Positions 1 through 6,747 of a stretch of DNA of 64,000 nt are shown here, in pieces. The notes under the pieces were generated by a model, which was given only the letters and a program-made list of their open reading frames with translations, made no database searches and was not told the origin of the DNA. Origin of the DNA: Prevotella sp. (GTDB lineage: Bacteria; Bacteroidota; Bacteroidia; Bacteroidales; Bacteroidaceae); NCBI GenBank assembly GCA_017475005.1, contig JAFVGI010000027.1, positions 1 to 64,000 on the forward strand. Direction: 5' to 3'. Numbering within the stretch: the stretch's first letter is position 1; each line of letters starts with the position of its first letter. A program made the position numbers and the translations under genes.

Positions 1-74
1 ATAATATATAATTTTAAAATATAGTATATGTCCTCGTCACACACCATCAATAACATAGAATAAAAATTGCAAAT

Positions 75-106
75 GTCACGCAGTCACGCAGTCACGCAGT
101 CACGCC
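75..106. repeat. 8-bp tandem repeat, 4 copies
   Basis: Four head-to-tail copies of GTCACGCA (the last ends in C) lie in an AT-rich, gene-free stretch. The period is exactly 8 bp. No function is evident. The remaining bases up to about 340 are AT-rich and hold one promoter-like sequence but no convincing gene. Confidence 0.85.
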
Positions 107-163
107 ATTTACGGTATAAATATTTAACATTTTTTAAGTCATCAAAATACTCTTCAAAACATA

Positions 164-194
164 TTGTCGGGGTGATAAAAAAGCAGTACCTTTG
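164..194 (+). promoter_or_regulatory. Bacteroidetes-type promoter with no clear downstream gene
   Basis: TTG at 164-166 and TACCTTTG at 187-194 are separated by 20 bp, matching the known Bacteroidetes -33/-7 arrangement. A transcript would start near 200 and run antisense to the 3' end of the YolD-like gene at 341-760. No convincing plus-strand gene follows, so an sRNA or antisense RNA is possible but unproven. Confidence 0.5.
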
Positions 195-340
195 TACCCA
201 GAAAAGAAGAAGATAATTCATTAAAAATTTGCTACAGGCGCATGAAAAAAATTTTTTGGCGCATAAAAATAAAAAAGGGAGTGAGGAAGGGGAGTGAGAA
301 GGGATGTGAATTTGGCATAAAAATCCCGGTGTTTCATACG

Positions 341-760
341 TCAGTCATCATTAAACTTTATATTTCTTACAAAGTCAAACGGAATCTTAAGCCCATCCGT
401 CATTTCTATAATCCGTTCGTATTCGTCTATTTTTTTGATGGTACCGACAATTTCTTTATAAAAGCCACCAGACCTACGTTGGTCAGGTTCAAAATACTCA
501 ACTGTCATTGAAGGCTGTTCTGAAAGTCTTGGCAATAGTTCTGCCATAATACGATTATTTTCCTCATTTTCAAAATCCCCCATTTCAGTAAATTCATCCC
601 TTATAATATTTGAATCCCTGATAGCATCATCATGCCCAGCCACCGCAGCAAAAGGCGCAAACTGAGCCGCACGATTCCACATCGACATCCTCGGATGATT
701 TTTCGGTTCGTGATGCGGCAGATTGATTATATCATCGTAATTATCCTTCTCCACTTTCAA
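341..760 (-). CDS. YolD-like family protein
   Basis: A 139-residue soluble protein. The N-terminal block NLPHHEPKNHPRMSMWNRAA followed by QFAPFAAVAGHDDAI, and the C-terminal SGGFYKEIVGTIKKID...DGLKIPFDFV pattern, match my recollection of the YolD-like family. Members of that family often sit beside a DinB/UmuC-type translesion polymerase. No such polymerase is present here, although the genes beyond the window edge cannot be seen. The start is taken as TTG because no in-frame ATG lies upstream of the conserved region and an in-frame stop occurs shortly before it; the first internal ATG would remove part of the conserved block. The molecular function of the family is poorly defined. Confidence is good for the family and low for any role. 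Confidence 0.7.
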   Translation of the reverse strand: MKVEKDNYDDIINLPHHEPKNHPRMSMWNRAAQFAPFAAVAGHDDAIRDSNIIRDEFTEMGDFENEENNRIMAELLPRLSEQPSMTVEYFEPDQRRSGGFYKEIVGTIKKIDEYERIIEMTDGLKIPFDFVRNIKFNDD

Positions 761-829
761 TGTCAGTTATCTGTCTAATTTGTTATACTAAAAATCCTCT
801 TCCGCTGCCATCATAGGAGCATCATCTAA

Positions 830-1243
830 TTAATATTCTCTTTGGAAAACATAGTGAAACCTCACACCATTGCTGGCTGTTCCATTCCAAGTCATTTTGT
901 TGCCACTTACAGTAATCGTTACTACAAATGTACCGACCTCACTCTTGGCTGTAATAGAGTTTCCACTAACAGTAAAAGTACCAGATTTTCCAAATGAAGG
1001 TGCATTAGATGTAAATGTACCATTCTTTTGGATAGTAATCTCTTTACCAACTATAAGATTTTCCACATTATAACCATTTTGTTGGGTATCAGTACTCTCT
1101 ATACACATCCATGTGCCGGATGCCTCAGCTATCAGTTGAGAATCTCTTGCTCCATCATCATCATTATCACTACCACAAGCAGTTACAAAAAACATAGAGC
1201 ATAATAAAGCTACAAATAATGAAATAGTTTTAAATTGTTTCAT
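830..1243 (-). CDS. Small lipocalin-like lipoprotein
   Basis: A 137-residue protein with a hydrophobic signal and a lipobox ending TAC at residue 23, followed by an Asp/Asn-rich linker (GSDNDDD). This suggests a surface or periplasmic lipoprotein. The mature part begins GTWMCIES and continues as short beta-strand-like segments (GTFTVSGNSI, VVTITVSGNKMTWNG), a pattern of Bacteroidetes lipocalin-like domains. No ligand can be inferred. It lies 39 bp downstream of the gene at 1283-1663. Both leaders contain the string AAATAACCTAAAAA before the ATG, suggesting a shared leader style or duplication. A specific function is not recognisable. Confidence 0.7.
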   Translation of the reverse strand: MKQFKTISLFVALLCSMFFVTACGSDNDDDGARDSQLIAEASGTWMCIESTDTQQNGYNVENLIVGKEITIQKNGTFTSNAPSFGKSGTFTVSGNSITAKSEVGTFVVTITVSGNKMTWNGTASNGVRFHYVFQREY

Positions 1244-1282
1244 AGTTATATGGTTTTTAGGTTATTTCTCTTAAACCCGGAT

Positions 1283-1663
1283 TTACATGTTTGATTCTTT
1301 CATTCGTTCTATAAGGTCTTCAGAAGAGAATAGTGTAAACACATGATTACATATTCCGAAAGAAAGTATCTTGCGTCCTTCCGATGAATTTACCTCTCCT
1401 ATGCTGACAACGACATAATTCTTTACCATAAGTTGTTGTTCCATTACTCCTTTGAAAAGCCCTCCGACGAAGGAAGAAGCCACAATTTTCAGACCTTCTT
1501 CAAAACTATTCTCTTCAGACGAGGAAGAATTATTCATTCGGTGGTCAACAGCTGTAATGAATTCATTGTTTATTGCTTCCACATGACTTTGCTTATCAGG
1601 GCAAGTCAACGCCAATGTTGCCAAAACAACAACAATAATAAGTATTGAAATAAGTTGTTTCAT
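1283..1663 (-). CDS. Small exported or membrane-anchored protein, DUF4359-like
   Basis: A 126-residue protein with an N-terminal hydrophobic segment (residues 4-20, ending ALTCPDK) that may be a membrane anchor or signal peptide. The rest is soluble and contains VKNYVVVSIGEVNSSEGRKI and LSFGICNHVFTLF. This resembles proteins I associate with DUF4359 (ALTNPS near the N-terminus, NYxxxS, GxxxxVF), but the match is from memory. An acidic, Ser-rich stretch sits near residues 44-55. The gene is the first of a probable two-gene unit with the lipoprotein at 830-1243. No function can be assigned. Confidence 0.55.
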   Translation of the reverse strand: MKQLISILIIVVVLATLALTCPDKQSHVEAINNEFITAVDHRMNNSSSSEENSFEEGLKIVASSFVGGLFKGVMEQQLMVKNYVVVSIGEVNSSEGRKILSFGICNHVFTLFSSEDLIERMKESNM

Positions 1664-1741
1664 ATCAATATAATTTTTAGGTTATTTATACAAATCTTAC
1701 ATCAGCCATCAGACTTCAGACATCTATCGCCTGTCCCTGTG

Positions 1742-4474
1742 TCAATTTATCAATTGAGTCAGGGCATTTTCTATCACTTCTCTTTCGTCACTACCTTTTG
1801 TAGATAATCTAATTAGTTTCAAGCCATATTTTGGCAATATACCATTTTTCAACTTGTCTCTATCTGCCTGAGCAGTTCCCTCTTTATGATAGCTCCATCC
1901 ATCGACCTCAATTGCGAGAATTGGTTTCTTGCTAACTTTGTCATATATAAGAAAATCTATATGTGTCATTCTGTTGCTTGCATACCTTTTTTCTTCCTCA
2001 CTCATTGGAGAAAAATCACGAATGAGTATATTCATGGGATAGTGACATAGTACGTCTAGGCTACCATACTTTTGTTCACTATTCAGAATGTCCTTTATCA
2101 AAGCGTAAGTTATATTTTCAGAGTCGTATTCAGACACTTTATCTTTGTCCTGCAGATATTGTTCCCTCTCTTCATCATATTGTTTATATAGCAAATCGTA
2201 GACTGAATGTATGAGGCTATCAGTTACTGTTCCGCTATTATAATCTATATAATCAATTAAATTTGTTATATAACCCTTTTGCGCCTGCTCATTTCCTGTT
2301 ACTACCAAATAGAATTTCTTTTTGGCTCTTGATACTGCTACATTTAAGAGACTGGGATCATCAGCAAAGTCTGTGATATTGTCATCAACAACACTCATTA
2401 TTATGATATCCTTTTCTCTTCCCTGAAATTTATGAACTGTAGCAACTTCTATCTCTCCACCAAGAGTTTTATTTATTGCATCTACCTGATTATTATATGG
2501 TGCTATAATTCCTATATCATCTTTGCTACAATCTATATTGGGAAGGACTTCCTTCGTTATTACATCAATCTCTCTTATATTTACATGATTTGTCGAATGA
2601 TTACCTTTGACAGTCCTTACTGCATATATATGTTTATCTTCTCCATCATCCTTTGTCATTACCAACAAATCACCACCATAGAACTGCTTGTTGCAGAAGT
2701 TTATAATCTCTGGCGAACACCTATAATGCTCCCTTAATAATGTTTGTGGTACTGAAGGAATAATATCTAATATGGACTGTAGAAAACTCTTCTCAGAACA
2801 ATTATACCCCTCATTAATATCATATTTGCTAAATATCTTGTCTAGAATATTCTTACTATCTTGAGTCACAACATTTGACAGTTGTTTTGTATCACCAACA
2901 ATTATAGCATTTCTAGCACAAGTTAAGGCTAGTACACCTGTTTCGACAGATACCTGTGAAGCTTCGTCCATTATCAAGTAGTCATATACAACTCCTTTCA
3001 AACTATTTACAGATGAAAATGTAGTACTCAGCACAACAGGGAATTCATCTAAGACATTTTTCGCCATACTTAGACGGCTTTCGTCAGTTATAGTAAATGG
3101 TGTGTGATTAACGCAATATTTCTTATACAAGCAACCCTTAAAGTAACTTTCTGACTTCACTTTTATAACATTTGTCAAACGGGCTACATCAATGTTATCA
3201 AGTTGAGTTTCTAAACTATCTACATCTTTTTCGAGTTCTTTTAATTTTCTTTTGTAAAAAAGCACTCTCAAACGATGCATATTAATATCTGTACGACCCT
3301 CAATAAGGCTACGGTCTGCCTTATATCTAATGCGATATAGCCACAACCTAAACCAACTTATAAGTCTTGCTAATAACGATTTCTGTTCATCGTCTTGCAA
3401 CTCGATCATAATGCGAGCTATCTTGCTTGAACATATCGTTGTATTCTCTTCCTGATAATCGCCAAAATTAGTTTTATAGTGATCCCATTCTTTTTTCACA
3501 TCAGAGAGTTCCAATCTCTTCTCCGCTAGTTTTTCTTGAAGTGTAAAAGCATGTTGAACATTATATATATCATTCCTTAATTCATCAAGATATTCTTCAG
3601 ACCCTATAATGTCTGATTCCCATTCATACAATTCTGTTGGATAAATTCTTCCTTTTGATTGATGTTCAACAAATGTTGATTTGTTTTCACTACGCCCCAA
3701 TGGAGCCACAAAGAAGTCCATTTTGTCTTTTGCCAACTTCTCTAAAACGTTTGTGGTAGCCGAATTGTTATTGGAAACGACTATAACAGTCTTACCCTGT
3801 TTTATGATATTAGCGATGATATTCAAAATGGTTTGTGTCTTGCCTGTTCCTGGAGGCCCTTGTATCACACTAATCTGGCTATCAAATGCATTTTTTACAG
3901 CCTTTATCTGACTATTATTACACCCAAAAGGAAGAATAATATCTTTTTCAAAGTGTTTTTTTATTTTGTATTTCTCAGGTGACAAGTATGGAGCAGCACA
4001 CACATCTTCATTGACAAATGAAGTGTTCTCATATAAATTGTATAATAGAATATTACCATCATCGTCTTTTAGACCGTTGCTCAAGGCTACCTCTGTAAGG
4101 TACTGAAAAACATTCTTTGCCCTTTCTTCGGCAAGACATGATTTTTCTATTTTTATGTCTGTGCCTTTATAATCATCTGTCGTGCCGCTAGCATACTTAA
4201 TATGATAATAACATTTAAAACCATATGTAAAAAGTAATAGATTTACTATATTATAACATCTCATTCCGTTCGCATACACATGATAGCTTTGAGGATCTAA
4301 ATGCTCAGGATTCTTCAACCACAACACATGGTTCCTTTTTATATGATATATCTTATCTCCTTGCAAAAATTTGACAATATAAAATCCTAAGGAAGATGAC
4401 AGCTCAATATAGTCAATTTCCCTTGTCTTTACTTGTCCTTTTATTATAATAAGATTCTCGTTAAGATCTATCAT
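1742..4474 (-). CDS. SF1 (Upf1/DNA2-like) helicase fused to a C-terminal PD-(D/E)XK nuclease-like domain
   Basis: A 910-residue ATP-dependent helicase candidate. Visible superfamily 1 motifs are: Walker A GPPGTGKT at 206-213, DEAS Walker B at 503-506, GDTKQL at 527-532, REHYR at 581-585, HKFQGRE at 681-687 and NVAVSRAK near 711-718. A long insertion (about 250-460) with coiled-coil character separates motif Ia from motif II. The C-terminal 73 residues start HIDFLIYD and continue ILAIEVDG, giving a D840...E856-x-D858 nuclease-type signature as in DUF2726/DUF559-like endonucleases. The start codon lies 3 bp after the Nudix stop, so the two are probably translated from one mRNA. Helicase-nuclease fusions of this type act in DNA repair or phage defence; which applies here is not shown. 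Confidence 0.85.
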   Translation of the reverse strand: MIDLNENLIIIKGQVKTREIDYIELSSSLGFYIVKFLQGDKIYHIKRNHVLWLKNPEHLDPQSYHVYANGMRCYNIVNLLLFTYGFKCYYHIKYASGTTDDYKGTDIKIEKSCLAEERAKNVFQYLTEVALSNGLKDDDGNILLYNLYENTSFVNEDVCAAPYLSPEKYKIKKHFEKDIILPFGCNNSQIKAVKNAFDSQISVIQGPPGTGKTQTILNIIANIIKQGKTVIVVSNNNSATTNVLEKLAKDKMDFFVAPLGRSENKSTFVEHQSKGRIYPTELYEWESDIIGSEEYLDELRNDIYNVQHAFTLQEKLAEKRLELSDVKKEWDHYKTNFGDYQEENTTICSSKIARIMIELQDDEQKSLLARLISWFRLWLYRIRYKADRSLIEGRTDINMHRLRVLFYKRKLKELEKDVDSLETQLDNIDVARLTNVIKVKSESYFKGCLYKKYCVNHTPFTITDESRLSMAKNVLDEFPVVLSTTFSSVNSLKGVVYDYLIMDEASQVSVETGVLALTCARNAIIVGDTKQLSNVVTQDSKNILDKIFSKYDINEGYNCSEKSFLQSILDIIPSVPQTLLREHYRCSPEIINFCNKQFYGGDLLVMTKDDGEDKHIYAVRTVKGNHSTNHVNIREIDVITKEVLPNIDCSKDDIGIIAPYNNQVDAINKTLGGEIEVATVHKFQGREKDIIIMSVVDDNITDFADDPSLLNVAVSRAKKKFYLVVTGNEQAQKGYITNLIDYIDYNSGTVTDSLIHSVYDLLYKQYDEEREQYLQDKDKVSEYDSENITYALIKDILNSEQKYGSLDVLCHYPMNILIRDFSPMSEEEKRYASNRMTHIDFLIYDKVSKKPILAIEVDGWSYHKEGTAQADRDKLKNGILPKYGLKLIRLSTKGSDEREVIENALTQLIN

Positions 4475-4477
4475 ATT

Positions 4478-4858
4478 TTACTCTTCTATCTTCTCAATCA
4501 CCTCTAAATCTGCAGGTAACCATTTTACGCTATTCAGTTCGTCTTTTGAGAGCCATTTCGCAGCTTCGTGTTCATTAAGATGCAAGGCCTCTGTTAGCAA
4601 AGAACAGAAATAACAATGCATCGTTAGATGAAACCGAGGATAGTCATATTCTACAGTACATATAAATTCATCGACACTAATGTCTGTTGATAGCTCTTCG
4701 AGTATCTCGCGTTTCAAAGCCTCTTCTGGTGTCTCCCCAGGTTCCATCTTTCCACCTGGAAACTCCCACCAATCTTTGAAATCTCCATAACCTCTTTGAG
4801 TGGCGAATATCTTATCATCCTTGCGGATTATTGCTGCAACTACTTCTATGTGTTTCAT
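4478..4858 (-). CDS. Nudix hydrolase, MutT-like (8-oxo-dGTP diphosphatase type)
   Basis: A 126-residue Nudix protein. The Nudix box is complete from G36 through E42 and R50-E51 to E54-E55 (FPGGKMEPGE then REILEEL), supplying the Mg2+-binding glutamates. The usual glycine after the box is Ser57. The strand before the box (AAIIRKDDKIFATQRGYG) and WWEFPGG are typical of the MutT/NTP pyrophosphohydrolase branch, which cleans oxidised or non-canonical nucleotides from the pool. It sits between rmuC (39 bp upstream) and the helicase-nuclease (3 bp downstream), all on the minus strand. This suggests a nucleotide or DNA-maintenance unit. Exact substrate is not determinable from sequence. Confidence 0.88.
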   Translation of the reverse strand: MKHIEVVAAIIRKDDKIFATQRGYGDFKDWWEFPGGKMEPGETPEEALKREILEELSTDISVDEFICTVEYDYPRFHLTMHCYFCSLLTEALHLNEHEAAKWLSKDELNSVKWLPADLEVIEKIEE

Positions 4859-4897
4859 TGTTCGTGACAGGTACCTGCCCCCTGTGTCATCGAAATA

Positions 4898-6187
4898 TTA
4901 TGCCTCTGGAGTCTCTTCTTCTATTCCCAGGGGTTGTTCTTCGTCTGGTTGGTTTTTCAGGCGGTATTTGCGTTTCGGATTTTCCTTTGCCCCGAATTTT
5001 ATGAGTTTCCTTGCTGCAACCTCTATGCTCTGCCCGGAAGGTCCGCTGATATTCTTCATATCTTCAAAGGCCTTCGATGTCTTGTCAAGCATCTCGTCAA
5101 CTTTTTGGAATCTCTCATAGAACATCTGCACACGATTTATCACCTCGTCAGCAGTCTTTATGATGTTCTCCTGATTCTCTATCTGCTTCACCTGCCTCCA
5201 CGACATCTCCAAGACCCTGAGCATCATATACAGGTTCTGGCTGCCGACAATGATGACGCCTTTGTCATAGGCCTCTTTCCACAATCCCGGCTCGTTATAG
5301 AGTGCCAACTGCAGAGCATTTTCCGAGAAAACATACATAAGGACAAAGTCCAGCTTTCCCCTACCCTCTTTGATGTATGCACTATAGTTCTTTCGTGCCA
5401 GTTCGTTGACATGATTTTTCATAGAGACGATATGTCTCGTGAGGGCATTCTGCCGCTCCTCTTCTGTCTGTGCATTATGGTAGTCGCCAAATGCCTTCAA
5501 TGACATCTTAGAGTCGATGATGACATCACGTTGATCAGGGAAATGCAATATCACGTCAGGCACCATTCTGTGTCCTTCCTCTTCGTCATACAGGGCATGT
5601 CCGGCAGCATCGCGCATCGTTGTCTGCTCCTCAAACTGCACGCCTTCTTCCAGGCCCATATCCTCCAGAAGCTGTTTCAGGCGCAGTTCTCCAAAGTTTC
5701 CTTGTGTCTTATTCTCTCCCGTCAGCGCCTGAGCCAGTTTGTCTGCTCTGTCGCCAATCTCCTTACTCTGTTCTATGGAGTGTTTTATGGTAGCATCCAG
5801 GCGCACCATCGTCTCCTTATTCTGCTGCCCGCTTTTCTCGACAGCATCCTTCATGTGTACGATATCTTCCTTCAGCGGATTGAGAATCGCCGCCAATGAT
5901 TCCTTATTTTTTTCTGTCAGTTGTTCGGAGCGTTCCTTCAGGATCTTCTCAGAAGCAGTATTCATCTGTTCCTTCACAATATTCATCTGCAACTCCAGCT
6001 GTTCTTTCTGCTGTTGTTTCAATGTCTCGAGTTGCGAAGCATGAAACGCCTTTTGCTCTTCACACTGCCTTTCGGTATTGAGCACACGCTCCTGCAGCAC
6101 ATCTCTCTGACCTTTCATCATAAGATATGCTATCACACCACCTATGCAGCAGCCGATTATCACACCTATTATAATATATGCAGCCAT
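4898..6187 (-). CDS. rmuC: RmuC family DNA recombination protein
   Basis: A 429-residue protein with an N-terminal membrane anchor (residues 3-24), a long coiled coil (about 25-150) and the RmuC domain. The RmuC domain contains GNFGELRLKQLLEDMG, a nuclease-like VPDVILHF...DVIIDSK (P210-D211...D225-S-K227) and QNLYMMLRVLEMSW. RmuC limits inverted-repeat recombination in E. coli and has a PD-(D/E)XK-like fold. The reading frame stays open 90 codons further upstream, through the tRNA-Cys gene. The ATG at 6185-6187 is chosen because the membrane anchor follows immediately and tRNA sequence cannot be coding. It is probably the first gene of rmuC-Nudix-helicase. Confidence 0.92.
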   Translation of the reverse strand: MAAYIIIGVIIGCCIGGVIAYLMMKGQRDVLQERVLNTERQCEEQKAFHASQLETLKQQQKEQLELQMNIVKEQMNTASEKILKERSEQLTEKNKESLAAILNPLKEDIVHMKDAVEKSGQQNKETMVRLDATIKHSIEQSKEIGDRADKLAQALTGENKTQGNFGELRLKQLLEDMGLEEGVQFEEQTTMRDAAGHALYDEEEGHRMVPDVILHFPDQRDVIIDSKMSLKAFGDYHNAQTEEERQNALTRHIVSMKNHVNELARKNYSAYIKEGRGKLDFVLMYVFSENALQLALYNEPGLWKEAYDKGVIIVGSQNLYMMLRVLEMSWRQVKQIENQENIIKTADEVINRVQMFYERFQKVDEMLDKTSKAFEDMKNISGPSGQSIEVAARKLIKFGAKENPKRKYRLKNQPDEEQPLGIEEETPEA

Positions 6188-6278
6188 ACGATTTTTTTGA
6201 TAATTTGTATTTCCGTTGCAAAAATAATAAAAATGCGTCAAATAATAATCATAACACAACAAAAAAATTTTGTTGCAC

Positions 6279-6303
6279 AAAAAAAGGGACTCATTTGAGT
6301 CCC
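6279..6303 (-). terminator. Rho-independent terminator of tRNA-Cys
   Basis: GGGACTC and GAGTCCC form a perfect 7-bp stem with a 4-nt loop. On the minus strand it is followed by a run of seven T residues. It lies just after the tRNA-Cys gene in its direction of transcription. Confidence 0.8.
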
Positions 6304-6313
6304 TATAGTTTTG

Positions 6314-6385
6314 AGGTGCGTGGCGGAGTCGAACCGCCCTGGCCGGTTTTGCAGACCGGAGACTAAACCGCTCATCCAACGCACC
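6314..6385 (-). tRNA. tRNA-Cys (anticodon GCA)
   Basis: On the minus strand the acceptor arms GGTGCGT and ACGCACC pair fully. The T arm is GGCGG-TTCGACT-CCGCC, and the anticodon arm is CCGGT-CTGCAAA-ACCGG with anticodon GCA. The discriminator base is T (U73), characteristic of cysteine tRNA. The length is 72 nt and CCA is not encoded. A promoter lies upstream and a terminator downstream, so it is a monocistronic unit. Confidence 0.95.
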
Positions 6386-6426
6386 AAAATCAACAGTGGA
6401 TAAACCTTTTAGCGATTTAGCGGGTG

Positions 6427-6458
6427 CAAAAGTAGTATTTTTTTCGGTATTACGCAAA
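6427..6458 (-). promoter_or_regulatory. Promoter of tRNA-Cys
   Basis: Read on the minus strand, TTTG (complement of 6455-6458) and TACTTTTG (complement of 6427-6434) are 20 bp apart, a full match to the Bacteroidetes consensus. The -7 element lies about 42 bp before the mature tRNA. Confidence 0.75.
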
Positions 6459-6570
6459 TTTTTCTTTACTTTTTTTTTGAAAATTATAAAAAAAGTGCCA
6501 CCTCAGCCCTATCGGTCGAAGGTACTTTCGCTCGAAAATACAAATAAAAACGAAAATAATTTCCTTTTTC

Positions 6571-6602
6571 TTTGGTATTTTGCTCACTTATTCGTACCTT
6601 TG
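6571..6602 (+). promoter_or_regulatory. Promoter of tRNA-Leu
   Basis: TTTG at 6571-6574 and TACCTTTG at 6595-6602 are separated by 20 bp. The mature tRNA-Leu begins 23 bp later. This is one of the clearest promoters in the window. Confidence 0.82.
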
Positions 6603-6625
6603 CACCCGAATTTTGAAAAAACGTT

Positions 6626-6707
6626 GCGCCTGTGGCGAAATTGGTAGACGCGTTAGACTTAGGATCTAATGTCTCACGATGTGCAGGTTCGAGTCCTGTC
6701 AGGCGCA
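6626..6707 (+). tRNA. tRNA-Leu (anticodon UAG)
   Basis: A class II tRNA of 82 nt with acceptor pairing GCGCCTG/CAGGCGC. The anticodon arm is TTAGA-CTTAGGA-TCTAA (anticodon TAG), followed by a long variable arm TGTCTCACGATGT and T arm GCAGG-TTCGAGT-CCTGT. The discriminator is A, as expected for leucine. CCA is not encoded. The gene has its own promoter and terminator. Confidence 0.96.
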
Positions 6708-6712
6708 CAAAC

Positions 6713-6742
6713 AAAAACCAAAGCGGAAATGCTTTGGTTTTT
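6713..6742. terminator. Bidirectional terminator between tRNA-Leu and the DUF5686 gene
   Basis: A perfect 12-bp stem (6713-6724 with 6731-6742, core CCAAAGC/GCTTTGG, loop GGAAAT) is flanked by A and T runs on its two sides. It can stop transcription from tRNA-Leu on the plus strand and from the convergent DUF5686 gene. Confidence 0.85.
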
Positions 6743-6747
6743 TTATT

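Noticed and set aside
242-511. Open frame on the plus strand downstream of the promoter at 164-194
   Set aside because: It overlaps the end of the YolD-like gene in the opposite direction, begins with a Lys/Ile/Phe-rich AT-driven stretch and has no recognisable domain.
6188-6457. Upstream extension of the rmuC reading frame by 90 codons
   Set aside because: It would run through the tRNA-Cys gene and its terminator; the membrane anchor of RmuC begins at the ATG 6187.
6484-6714. Minus-strand open frame across tRNA-Leu
   Set aside because: Most of it is the complement of the tRNA and its promoter, so it is not coding.
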